A program made the position numbers and the translations under genes. From contig CAJTJV010000005.1 of NCBI GenBank assembly GCA_910576775.1, positions 1 through 64,000 of the forward strand: a DNA stretch of 64,000 nt, in the 5' to 3' direction. Source of the stretch: an uncultured Muribaculaceae bacterium (GTDB taxonomy: Bacteria; Bacteroidota; Bacteroidia; Bacteroidales; Muribaculaceae). Below the pieces are notes generated by a model. That model ran no database searches, was not told where the DNA came from, and worked only from the letters and a program-made list of their open reading frames with translations. Each line of letters begins with the position of its first letter. The stretch's first letter is position 1. Shown here one piece after another: positions 1-8,033 of this stretch.

Positions 1-7
1 GGTTATG

Positions 8-33
8 CCCCCGGCATGAATGCCGGGGTTTTC
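8..33 (+). terminator. Hairpin terminator of an upstream unit
   Basis: A GC-rich stem (9-17 pairing with 20-28, tiny loop) is followed by TTTT at 29-32. It reads as an intrinsic terminator on the plus strand for whatever lies left of the window. The T run is short, so efficiency is uncertain. Confidence 0.6.
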
Positions 34-140
34 ACATTATGACGCCTCTCCGAGGCTCTCACGATACATGCACAAAATATCCTAAATGAAAGAGCCGTGG
101 GCAGGAGAAAATAAATGCATGAAAAAAATCGGCAAAAGAC

Positions 141-169
141 TTTGTAAACAAATTTTTTTTGTAACTTTG
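141..169 (+). promoter_or_regulatory. Promoter of tRNA-Ser
   Basis: TTTG (141-144) and TAACTTTG (162-169) match the Bacteroidetes -33/-7 consensus (TTTG and TAnnTTTG) with a slightly short 17-bp spacer. Transcription would start near 175, about 30 bases before the tRNA. Confidence 0.55.
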
Positions 170-206
170 CACTCGCAAAGCCGTAGACGCTATTTTGCAT
201 TCGACT

Positions 207-293
207 GGAAAGGTGCCGGAGTGGTCGATCGGGGCGGTCTCGAAAACCGTTGTACCCTTGCGGGTACCCAGGGTTCGAATCCCTGCCTTTCCG
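207..293 (+). tRNA. tRNA-Ser (anticodon CGA)
   Basis: The acceptor stem GGAAAGG (207-213) pairs with CCTTTCC (286-292), with discriminator G293. The anticodon loop CTCGAAA places the anticodon CGA at 241-243, which reads UCG codons. A long variable arm (stem GTACCC/GGGTAC with a TTGC loop, about 252-267) identifies a class II serine tRNA, and a canonical T arm with GGTTCGAAT follows. The 3' CCA does not appear to be encoded, since GCA follows the stem. Confidence 0.95.
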
Positions 294-299
294 CATAGT

Positions 300-329
300 G
301 AGCTGTCACGAAAGTGGCGGCTCTTGTTG
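300..329 (+). terminator. Probable terminator of the tRNA-Ser transcript
   Basis: A ten-pair stem (300-309 with 314-323, two G-T wobbles) closes a GAAA tetraloop and is followed by a T-rich stretch (TTGTTG). It lies directly after the tRNA. The rest of the gap to the next gene (about 330-553) contains no coding sequence I can support, only the promoter elements of the next gene. Confidence 0.45.
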
Positions 330-457
330 TATGGGAAAATCAGTAAAGAGAGTGATAGATGTCTTTCCCGCCGGAATACCATGCTCATTGTCTGATTTCG
401 CTCGTCGCTACATGGATTGTTCAAATCTCCGGACATAATAATTGTTGGATACGCAAT

Positions 458-490
458 ATTTGAACGAATGCTCAAAATTTTGAAACATGC
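458..490 (+). promoter_or_regulatory. Candidate HTCS operator upstream of the first esterase
   Basis: Two direct repeats begin with TTTGAA at 459 and 479, exactly 20 bp apart, and both continue into an ATGC element (469-471 and 488-490 region). ATTTGAACGAAT (458-469) and AAAATTTTGAAA (474-485) recur almost unchanged in front of the second esterase at 6259-6270 and 6298-6309. AraC-type output domains of HTCS regulators usually bind spaced direct repeats upstream of the promoter. The assignment to the neighbouring HTCS is inference. Confidence 0.45.
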
Positions 491-518
491 GTACAAATAT
501 CTTTGGAGCGTCTTTCCG

Positions 519-526
519 TAAATTTG
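519..526 (+). promoter_or_regulatory. -7 element (TAAATTTG) of the first esterase
   Basis: TAAATTTG matches TAnnTTTG and lies 28 bases before the start codon at 554. No TTTG is found at the usual 19-21 bp distance; the nearest is at 502-505. A poor -33 box would fit an activator-dependent promoter. Confidence 0.5.
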
Positions 527-553
527 CGGCATTAAATCAACTGTTATACCAAT

Positions 554-2095
554 ATGAAAAAATTCCTGACAATATTATCGGCCGTGACTGTATCAGCCGT
601 TGGCCTCAATGCCCAGATTCTTCATACAACGTGTGAACAGGGCGAAATCGAAGGAGAACTCCACAATGGCTATGCGCTCTACAAAGCTATTCCATATGCA
701 GAGAAACCTGTCGGAAAACTACGTTGGCACGCACCTGTGAAAAAGACAGCATGGCAAGGCATATACAAAGCCGAAAATTGGGGTGACCGCCCTATGCAGA
801 CCAATGATCCCAACCAAGGCGGTAACGCTCTTCCCATGAGTGAGGATTGTCTTTACCTCAGTGTTTCAACTCCAGCGAAAGATACGTCTGAACGGTTGCC
901 GGTCTTTGTCAATATCCATGGCGGAGGTTTCTTTACCGGTTCATACAGCGGCACGCAGGACAGCTTTGTGCAGAACGGCATTGTATATTGCAGCATCGCT
1001 TATCGCCTCGGTTCTCTTGGTTTTATGGCGCATCCTGAGGCTGCAAAGGAATCGGAGCGAGGTATTTCCGGCAACTATGGCCTTATGGATCAGATTATGG
1101 CTTTGCAATGGATTCATGATAACATTTCCCGTTTCGGCGGCGACCCCGGTAATGTCACCATCTGTGGGGAGTCGGCCGGCGGTATTTCTGTCAGTGTCCT
1201 GTGTGCCTCTCCACTCTGCAAGGGCCTGTTCAACAGGGCTATCTGTGAGAGCGGTGGTAATTTCCTGCCTATACGTACCGGTTCGGCTACGGTTTGTGGT
1301 TCGGCTCAGGAAAAGTCGTATGCAGAAGGTCTTGGCCTTGATTTCCAGAAATCGCTTGGATGCAAGAACCTAAAGCAGATGCGTGAACTGTCGGCTCAGG
1401 AAATACAGGCTAAGACCGAATATAATAAATATTGGCCTGTTGTCGACGGCTATGTCATCACAGGCGATACATACGAGGCATATCTGAAGGGTGACTATAA
1501 CGATGTGGATCTTATCATAGGTTATAATTCCGACGAAGGCAGTCTCTTTGTTCACGGTGTCGGTATGGATGCTTACGATATGATGATGAAAAGCAATTTC
1601 CCTGCTGCTCCTGATGCGTTCAAGAAAGTTTTTCCTGCATCTAATGACGGAGAGGCGCTTCAGGCTCTGCGCGATGTGTTCCGTGACGTAGCTTTCGGAT
1701 GGCCTTCGTGGGCGTGGGCTACTTTGCAGACGCGTACAGGCAAGCGTCCGGTGTATTTCTATTATTTCGATCAGCTTTCTGAGAACACCATCATGCGAGG
1801 CACCCGTGGGGCTACGCACGTTGCAGAAATGCCATTTATCTACGGTTTCAATTTTGGAGGCAAGATGAGTGAGGTTGACACCCACATGTCGCAGATTATG
1901 GAGCGCTACTGGATAAATTTCGTCAAGACAGGCAATCCGAATTCAGATGCTCTCCCGTACTGGACAATTTTCAAACCGGATACACCTTCTGTAATGTATA
2001 TGAAAGAGGGTTTCTTCCTGTCTCCGGTTCCAAATAAGCCTCAGATGGACTTTTTGGAGAGCTATTTCACCGGGATGCGTAAAGCAGAACGCTAA
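554..2095 (+). CDS. Secreted type-B carboxylesterase (PUL 1)
   Basis: A 513-residue alpha/beta-hydrolase of the carboxylesterase type B (COesterase) family. It begins with a signal peptide of about 20 residues that ends LNAQ, so it is exported, probably to the periplasm. The oxyanion-hole motif HGGGF is at 122-126 and the nucleophile elbow GESAGG puts the catalytic serine at 207. Glu328 (in YNSDEGS) and His422 (in GATHVAEMP) complete the triad. Length and motif order are normal for the family. Family members cleave carboxylic esters, and the substrate here is not shown by sequence. The gene converges on the HTCS gene and shares a candidate operator with the second esterase at 6378, so I place it in PUL 1. 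A role in removing acyl groups (acetyl, feruloyl or similar) from imported or bound sugars is inference. Confidence 0.9.
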   Translation: MKKFLTILSAVTVSAVGLNAQILHTTCEQGEIEGELHNGYALYKAIPYAEKPVGKLRWHAPVKKTAWQGIYKAENWGDRPMQTNDPNQGGNALPMSEDCLYLSVSTPAKDTSERLPVFVNIHGGGFFTGSYSGTQDSFVQNGIVYCSIAYRLGSLGFMAHPEAAKESERGISGNYGLMDQIMALQWIHDNISRFGGDPGNVTICGESAGGISVSVLCASPLCKGLFNRAICESGGNFLPIRTGSATVCGSAQEKSYAEGLGLDFQKSLGCKNLKQMRELSAQEIQAKTEYNKYWPVVDGYVITGDTYEAYLKGDYNDVDLIIGYNSDEGSLFVHGVGMDAYDMMMKSNFPAAPDAFKKVFPASNDGEALQALRDVFRDVAFGWPSWAWATLQTRTGKRPVYFYYFDQLSENTIMRGTRGATHVAEMPFIYGFNFGGKMSEVDTHMSQIMERYWINFVKTGNPNSDALPYWTIFKPDTPSVMYMKEGFFLSPVPNKPQMDFLESYFTGMRKAER

Positions 2096-2132
2096 ATTTA
2101 GCGTTTCCGGTTATTTATCAGTGAATTGAGTG

Positions 2133-2163
2133 CATCGGCCGTGAGTCAATTTCACGGCCGATG
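2133..2163. terminator. Bidirectional terminator between convergent genes
   Basis: A perfect 12-bp stem (2133-2144 with 2152-2163) lies between the stop codons of the esterase and the HTCS gene. Flanking T runs are weak on both strands, but the position between convergent genes fits a shared terminator. Confidence 0.6.
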
Positions 2164-2164
2164 T

Positions 2165-5100
2165 TCATATTTCGAATGAACTTGGATTTGTGCCGAATTG
2201 CTTCTTGAAGCTGCGTGAGAAATGGCTGAGAGAAGAAAAACCTGTCATATCGGAAATTTCGGACAAGGTGTATTTATGTTCCTTAATCAGTTCTGCGGCT
2301 CGGTTGAGCTTATATGTCTTGAAGAACACCGACGGCGGCTCACCGGTAAGACCTTTAACCTTGTAATAGAATTTCGTACGCGACATGTTCATGAGCCGAG
2401 CTATTTCGTTGACGTCAAGCTCGGAGTTTGTCAGTTCTTTTTCCATCAGGCCGTAAAGCTCATTGAGGAATGCGCTGTCCTGTGGTGATAGCACGTCCTT
2501 GTCCATATCCTCAACCGTTGTGCCGGCTGTAATCATCTGTCGTGCACGTTCGCGGTTCCTGAGCAGGGAACCTACCTGCGACAGAAGTACAGCAGGGTCG
2601 AAAGGTTTCGTCACATATGCATCGGCTTCCGATTCGAGGCCTTTAACCTGTTCTTCCGGTGTCGCTTTCGCCGTCAGCAGTATTACTGGAATATGACTGA
2701 AACGAAGATCTTGCTTTACAATTCGGCAGAAGCGGTAACCGTCGGTGCCGGGCATCACTACATCGCTTATTATCATTGCCGGAATGTTCTCATTGAGCCA
2801 TTCAAGGGCGCTGTCGGCATCGAAGCGGGTTACTACCTTATAATTACCCGACATTAGAGAACGCATATATTCAGCCATCTGTATATCGTCGTCCACCACA
2901 AGTACCAATGGGCGAGTGTCTCTGTCGTTGTCATTTCCGTCAAAGTCGGTATTTCCTCCGCTCAATGGATAAGCGACGGCTTGACTCGGTGTGCTTTTAT
3001 GCGTGTCACCATCATATGCCGACGAATCGGCAGGTATTACAAGGACGAATTCGGCGCCCTCGAATGCAGCATTGTCGACGGCATAGAGATTTCCGTGGTG
3101 TAACTTTGCAAGAGCACGGGCATAGTACAGTCCTATGCCGGTTCCGCAGTTATAGCTCCCTTCCGGTGTCTTGCCGTCGAGCTGATAATAGCGTTCGAAT
3201 ATTTTTTCAAGTTTATCCGACGGGATACGTGAACCGGTATTACGCACATAAATTTTCAGTGAGCTGCCGAGCTTGGAATCATCCTGTGTGTCGAGACCAA
3301 CAGTTATGGAACCGCCTCTTGGTGTAAATTTCAGGGCATTGGAGAGAAGATTGTAATATATCTTCATTATTTTGTCTGGATCGGCAGTAGTGAAACAGTT
3401 CTCTTCCATGCCGTTGATGGCAAAACTTATCTCTTTGCCGGCTGCATGGTTGGCGAATGTGTCGGAAATCTGCCGTAATAAAGCCGCTATATCAATGCGC
3501 TCGACTTCCAGTGGCAAGGTATCGTTTTCTAATTTATTGAAATCCAGAAGTTGGTTTACAAGATTGAGCATGCGGTTCACATTCGTATCGGCAATGGCAA
3601 GGAGGTGTTTGTCGGCAGGAGAAAGGTCGGCGCTTCCGGCAAGTTGTTTTATCGGACCTGAAATCATGGTGAGAGGTGTGCGGAATTCATGCGAGATATT
3701 GGCGAAAAAACGCATGTTCATATCATTGATATGCCGTTCGCGCTCTTTCTCCCGTCGCGCTTTACGTACGGCAATACGCTCTGCACGTATTTTCATGGAT
3801 GTCATTACCAGAAAACCAACAATACCCGAGACTAATAAAATATATATGAAAATTGCCCACCATGAGAGCCACCATGGGCGGTCGACAATAACTTTGAGAC
3901 TGATTTCCGAATTATCATCACCGACAATTCCAACTCGGAATATATACTTGCCGGCAGGTACATTGGCAAAATAGGCTTCTGTCGATCCGGCGGCTTCGAC
4001 CCAATCCTTGTCGATACCTTCCATCTTATATCGGTAAGTCACCCGAGGATTCTCACAAAAATCCACGGCGACAAAAGAAATACCGAAGCTATTGCTTTCA
4101 TGATTCAGATGCACTTCCGGTGCAAGCGATAAATCCCTGTCAATTATCCCTCCTCCTGGGCGTACCGGCTTGTTGTGCACCATCAGATTTTGAAACAGGA
4201 GACCGGCCTTGACATGTTTCGAAAGCTCGCGGGGATTAAAGGATGTCACCCCGTGTGTGCCGCCAAAATAAATGTTGCCAGCGGTATCGACAGCCGCCGA
4301 GCGGTCGTAGAACTGGTTGCCGCCGGTTCCGTCATTATCGAAAAAGTTCTCGAATGTTCCTTTGTCGGGGCAATAGCGGCTCATGCCGTATAATGTGCTT
4401 ATCCAAAGTGTATTGTCGGAATCAGTTCGGATTGCTGAGATATCGGTGCACGGTGCGCCGGAAATGGCTGCAAATGATGAATCCGCGGGATTATATTTAA
4501 TCAGACCGTTCATCACAGTCCCAATCCAGATCATACCTTCCGCATCGCGGCACAGATCCGTTGGTATAAAAGTCTTTGCCCGCATCACATCCCACAGACC
4601 GGAACCTTCTGCGTTCTCCGGCAGTGGGCTTACCTCCATAGTATTGATATCGACAAGCTTCACAGGTTTATTGAACGCTGCCACCATGATATGCCCGTCA
4701 TCGTAGGGCATCAGTCCGGGAATGAAACAGAAGCCTGAATCGAATACCTGCACGTGACTGAATTTGCTGTCGCCTCTCCGTAGATAATAAACGTAAGGAG
4801 TGCCGCTTCCGAGCCATATTGTACCTTTGGAATCTTCGCATATAGACATTACTCCCCACGCATTGAATCTTTGTTCAATTCTCAGTGTTTCGTCGGAATA
4901 CCTGCCTTGGAGTACCTCTCCGGTTGTAAGAGTGAGCCATACTCTGTTCAAGGAATCTATGAAAATGTTTTTTATGGCTTCGTCATAGATATTCTTTGCC
5001 GGAGAGAAATATGCGAAAGGAATATGCTTGATTCTTTTTGAATTGTCATCAAAAACATAGACTCCGCCGTGACGGGTTGCCATCCACAGGTTATTATCGT

Positions 5101-6157
5101 GGTCTATTGCGGTGGAAACCACTGATTTGCCGGCGAGAGCGTTGCTGACATATTTGTTACGGTTGAAACGTTCCGTATAATGGTAGTGTACGGCCACGCC
5201 CTGGTCGTGTCCTCCGAACCAGAGATTTTGTCTCGAGTCCGTGTACATCGTCTTGATTTTGAATTCAGGCACGTTTACAGGGAAATCCTTCTCTCCTTGT
5301 GCGGTAACACGTTCCTTGCCGGCGTCGTAATAGAACATACCGTCGCCGGAACTTTGGATCAGCAGGCCATCGCCGTAAGGATGGATAAATTCGACGCCGG
5401 AACCGCACAGCACCGGATGGGATGCTATTGCTCCCGGCAACGAAATATACCGGCGGTCGTATGTATCGAATCTTTTCAGCATATTGCCGGTAAGCCATAG
5501 TTCACGACCGTCTATCAGGAAAGAATTTGTCACATAAAATCCCGTCGGTATCGAATCCGTCATCATGAGCGATTCTTTGTCGTAACGTTGTATAGAGTTT
5601 TCTCCAACGACCCATAGCTCGTCATGGGCGTCGATATGTGTTCTTAGGTTATATAAAGAACCGGGACAGGGATTTTCCGCTAAGATTTCTACCTTGTCGG
5701 TTCCAGGGTTATAGGCCAGTAGACCGCCGGTGGTTAGCGCCACTATCGTGGAGTCTGCCATCTCGCCGAGATTGAGCACCATTCGTCCGCCGACCGGTAT
5801 ATTGCGGAAATTGTCGCAATCGGTATATGTGCATAGACCGGCTACTGTAGCTATGTATATTTTGCCGTTACGCGCTACAAGAATGTCGCGTATCTGATTG
5901 TTGGGAATCGACATTGAGTCGCCGCCGTCGAAATATTGATAATACTCCCGGGAATTGAACCGGTTGAGGCCGCGGAATGTTCCGATCCAGATTTGGCCGG
6001 TGGAATCTTCTGCGATGTCGTACACAAACTGGTTCGAGATGTTGTCGCTCTTTACAGGGGCGGATAGTTCCGCCACCTTGTCTGCGCTATGGGTACATCC
6101 GTAGAAAAGATAGATGGAGAGGGATATTAGGATTACAGACGGGAGTGAGAGTTTCAT
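2165..6157 (-). CDS. Hybrid two-component system sensor-regulator (HTCS) of PUL 1
   Basis: A 1330-residue one-polypeptide sensor, kinase and transcription factor. An N-terminal signal or anchor segment is followed by a periplasmic two-propeller sensor of Reg_prop repeats (motifs such as WIGTFRGLNRF) to about residue 690. Next come a Y_Y_Y domain (about 690-755), a membrane helix (about 764-786), HisKA with the phospho-acceptor His823 (NISHEFRTP) and HATPase_c (about 915-1030, G box GTGIGL). A receiver domain holds the phospho-acceptor Asp1132 (SDVVMPG), and an AraC-type HTH lies at about 1235-1330. All key residues are intact. The family senses a released oligosaccharide in the periplasm and activates its PUL. 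It lies between, and is divergent from or convergent with, the esterase genes, so PUL 1 is its likely target. The FYGC sequence near residue 21 resembles a weak lipobox but is more likely part of the signal segment. Confidence 0.95.
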   Translation of the reverse strand: MKLSLPSVILISLSIYLFYGCTHSADKVAELSAPVKSDNISNQFVYDIAEDSTGQIWIGTFRGLNRFNSREYYQYFDGGDSMSIPNNQIRDILVARNGKIYIATVAGLCTYTDCDNFRNIPVGGRMVLNLGEMADSTIVALTTGGLLAYNPGTDKVEILAENPCPGSLYNLRTHIDAHDELWVVGENSIQRYDKESLMMTDSIPTGFYVTNSFLIDGRELWLTGNMLKRFDTYDRRYISLPGAIASHPVLCGSGVEFIHPYGDGLLIQSSGDGMFYYDAGKERVTAQGEKDFPVNVPEFKIKTMYTDSRQNLWFGGHDQGVAVHYHYTERFNRNKYVSNALAGKSVVSTAIDHDNNLWMATRHGGVYVFDDNSKRIKHIPFAYFSPAKNIYDEAIKNIFIDSLNRVWLTLTTGEVLQGRYSDETLRIEQRFNAWGVMSICEDSKGTIWLGSGTPYVYYLRRGDSKFSHVQVFDSGFCFIPGLMPYDDGHIMVAAFNKPVKLVDINTMEVSPLPENAEGSGLWDVMRAKTFIPTDLCRDAEGMIWIGTVMNGLIKYNPADSSFAAISGAPCTDISAIRTDSDNTLWISTLYGMSRYCPDKGTFENFFDNDGTGGNQFYDRSAAVDTAGNIYFGGTHGVTSFNPRELSKHVKAGLLFQNLMVHNKPVRPGGGIIDRDLSLAPEVHLNHESNSFGISFVAVDFCENPRVTYRYKMEGIDKDWVEAAGSTEAYFANVPAGKYIFRVGIVGDDNSEISLKVIVDRPWWLSWWAIFIYILLVSGIVGFLVMTSMKIRAERIAVRKARREKERERHINDMNMRFFANISHEFRTPLTMISGPIKQLAGSADLSPADKHLLAIADTNVNRMLNLVNQLLDFNKLENDTLPLEVERIDIAALLRQISDTFANHAAGKEISFAINGMEENCFTTADPDKIMKIYYNLLSNALKFTPRGGSITVGLDTQDDSKLGSSLKIYVRNTGSRIPSDKLEKIFERYYQLDGKTPEGSYNCGTGIGLYYARALAKLHHGNLYAVDNAAFEGAEFVLVIPADSSAYDGDTHKSTPSQAVAYPLSGGNTDFDGNDNDRDTRPLVLVVDDDIQMAEYMRSLMSGNYKVVTRFDADSALEWLNENIPAMIISDVVMPGTDGYRFCRIVKQDLRFSHIPVILLTAKATPEEQVKGLESEADAYVTKPFDPAVLLSQVGSLLRNRERARQMITAGTTVEDMDKDVLSPQDSAFLNELYGLMEKELTNSELDVNEIARLMNMSRTKFYYKVKGLTGEPPSVFFKTYKLNRAAELIKEHKYTLSEISDMTGFSSLSHFSRSFKKQFGTNPSSFEI

Positions 6158-6182
6158 GGTTTGGATTTGAAATTTATGTATG

Positions 6183-6190
6183 CAAAAATA
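6183..6190 (-). promoter_or_regulatory. Putative -7 element of the HTCS gene
   Basis: On the minus strand this reads TATTTTTG, fitting TAnnTTTG, about 25 bases before the start codon. No clear -33 TTTG lies at the expected distance, so the assignment is tentative. Confidence 0.35.
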
Positions 6191-6239
6191 TTCAAATTTC
6201 TGTTCCCTGCATCACTCTTTGAGCCCTTATTTTGAGCTG

Positions 6240-6309
6240 ATTGAACAAAGAATCAAACATTTGAACAAATAGGCAAGTGATTCTGATAACATTTGCAAAA
6301 ATTTTGAAA
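6240..6309 (+). promoter_or_regulatory. Candidate HTCS operator upstream of the PUL 1 operon
   Basis: TTGAACAAA occurs at 6241-6249 and again at 6261-6269, exactly 20 bp apart. A third TTTGAA element lies at 6303-6308 within AAAATTTTGAAA (6298-6309). The same two motifs precede the first esterase gene. The proximal element begins 43 bases before the -7 box here and 45 bases before it at the first esterase, which is a plausible activator position. Confidence 0.45.
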
Positions 6310-6340
6310 AAGTTGACAAGTCCATGGCCTCGAATGGATA

Positions 6341-6348
6341 TAATTTTG
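6341..6348 (+). promoter_or_regulatory. -7 element (TAATTTTG) of the PUL 1 operon
   Basis: TAATTTTG fits TAnnTTTG and lies 30 bases before the ATG at 6378. The upstream box is poor (GTTGAC at 6312-6317), as expected for an activated promoter. Transcription starting after 6350 excludes the in-frame ATG at 6324 and supports the start at 6378. Confidence 0.5.
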
Positions 6349-6377
6349 TATCGGATTTATTAAAACCAATCATAACC

Positions 6378-8006
6378 ATGAAAAAAATAATTTTAAGTCT
6401 AATGCTATTGGCAAGCGGCGTTTGCATGTATGCAGCCGAACCGCGCACGGAAATTTCTACGTCCGACGCGACAGCCACCGTTACCGGAGGCAAAATAGCC
6501 GGATATACTGAAAACGGTATAAATATTTATAAAGGAATTCCCTACGCAAAAGCCGAGCGTTTCAAGGCTCCTGTCGCAGCCGATGCGTGGCAGGGTGTGC
6601 GAAGCTGTCGTAACTACGGCCCTACCTGTCCGCAGGCTGTACGTCAGGGCTGGCAGAATGATGAGATAGCCTTCGCGTTCAATTGGGACGACGGATACCC
6701 CGGAGAGGATTGCCTCAGAGCAAATGTATGGACTCCGGCAAAAAGCGCTGACGGCCGCAAGCGTCCTGTTATGGTATGGCTCCACGGTGGCGGTTTCTCA
6801 GCCGGCAGTGGCCAGGAACTCCCGGGCTACGACGGCGCCAATCTTGCCCGCAAAGGTGATGTGGTAGTCGTTACAATCAACCACCGTCTCAACGTGCTCG
6901 GTTTCCTCGACCTTTCCGATTTCGGCAAGGAATATGCTTCGTCGGGCAATGCCGGTCTCCTCGACCTCGTAGCCGCCCTCGAATGGGTGCGCGACAATGC
7001 TGAAGCCTTTGGAGGCGATCCTGCCAATGTCACTATCTTCGGACAAAGTGGCGGCGGTGGCAAGGTGTCGACCTTATGTGCCACGCCGGCGGCAAAAGGA
7101 TTGTTCCACAAGGCAATTGTACAGTCAGGTTCCACACTCAGCACTATGACGTCCGATATGTCGCGCCGCATAGGCCGCGAGACTGTCAGGCAGCTCGGAC
7201 TTGAAAACGATATACAGAAAATCGCCACCGTACCTTACGAGCAGCTCCTTGCTGCAGGAACGGCAGCTGTGGCAGAGGTCCGCAAACAGGCAGAGGCTGA
7301 AGGCGGCACCGGAGGCGCATTCATATTCGGTTGGGCGCCGACTGTCGACGGAACCATTCTTCCGCGGCAGCCATTTGCCGACGGAGCTCCCGCACAGAGT
7401 CTCGACATACCTATGCTTATAGGATCCACGCGCTGTGAGTTTTCGGCGACTACATACGTGCCGATGCTCCGCAACGCCGATATGAACATGGCGCGTATGT
7501 TCATGGAGCAGCGCTATGGAAAGGAAGCCGCTGAAAAAATAATCCCGGCTTTCGCCAAGGCCTATCCCGGCTATCAGCCTAAGGATCTCATTGATTTCGA
7601 TATCACATTCCGTCCGACAGCCATCCGCCAGGCCGATATCAAGGCCAAGCAGAAAGGCGCTCCGGTTTATATGTATCTCTTTACTTGGGAATCGCCGGTT
7701 CTCGACGGCATCCTCCGGAGCACACATTGCATGGAAATTCCATTCGTATTCAACAATTCCAAGATACACGCGTCCATGACAGGCGGGAGCGCCGAAGCCG
7801 ATGTGCTTGCCGACAGAATGTCCGATGCATGGCTTGCCTTCGCACGCACAGGCAATCCCAACACTCCCTCGCTTCCCGAATGGCCTGCTTACACAGCCGA
7901 TAAACGTGCCACAATGTTCTTCGACAACGAATGCTCAGTGCACAATGGCCATGACCGTGAACTGCTTGATATAGTATCCGAAGTTGCAAAACCCAAAAGT
8001 TTCTAA
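6378..8006 (+). CDS. Secreted type-B carboxylesterase, first gene of the PUL 1 operon
   Basis: 542 residues from the chosen ATG, which begins a good signal peptide (MKKIILSLML, cleavage near MYA/AEP). An in-frame ATG 54 bases upstream would bury this signal and lies upstream of the -7 box. The fold is COesterase. HGGGF is at 136-140, and the nucleophile elbow is GQSGG with Ser224, a variant of the usual GESAG that occurs in para-nitrobenzyl-esterase-like members. Glu354 (TRCEFSA) and His450 (STHCMEIPF) complete the triad. It is followed after 27 bases by susC, and the close spacing suggests co-transcription. Its general resemblance to the esterase at 554 suggests two related but not identical ester specificities. 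The natural substrate is unknown. Confidence 0.9.
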   Translation: MKKIILSLMLLASGVCMYAAEPRTEISTSDATATVTGGKIAGYTENGINIYKGIPYAKAERFKAPVAADAWQGVRSCRNYGPTCPQAVRQGWQNDEIAFAFNWDDGYPGEDCLRANVWTPAKSADGRKRPVMVWLHGGGFSAGSGQELPGYDGANLARKGDVVVVTINHRLNVLGFLDLSDFGKEYASSGNAGLLDLVAALEWVRDNAEAFGGDPANVTIFGQSGGGGKVSTLCATPAAKGLFHKAIVQSGSTLSTMTSDMSRRIGRETVRQLGLENDIQKIATVPYEQLLAAGTAAVAEVRKQAEAEGGTGGAFIFGWAPTVDGTILPRQPFADGAPAQSLDIPMLIGSTRCEFSATTYVPMLRNADMNMARMFMEQRYGKEAAEKIIPAFAKAYPGYQPKDLIDFDITFRPTAIRQADIKAKQKGAPVYMYLFTWESPVLDGILRSTHCMEIPFVFNNSKIHASMTGGSAEADVLADRMSDAWLAFARTGNPNTPSLPEWPAYTADKRATMFFDNECSVHNGHDRELLDIVSEVAKPKSF

Positions 8007-8033
8007 CTATACATTAACCAATCAATATCTATC

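Noticed and set aside
86..438. Small open frames across tRNA-Ser
   Set aside because: They overlap the tRNA and its terminator in several frames and have no conserved features.
1370..1885. 171-codon minus-strand frame inside the first esterase
   Set aside because: It is antisense to the catalytic domain, with no export signal or recognised motif.
6324..6377. 18-codon N-terminal extension of the second type-B esterase
   Set aside because: It would precede a good signal peptide and begins upstream of the likely -7 box at 6341, so the start at 6378 is preferred.
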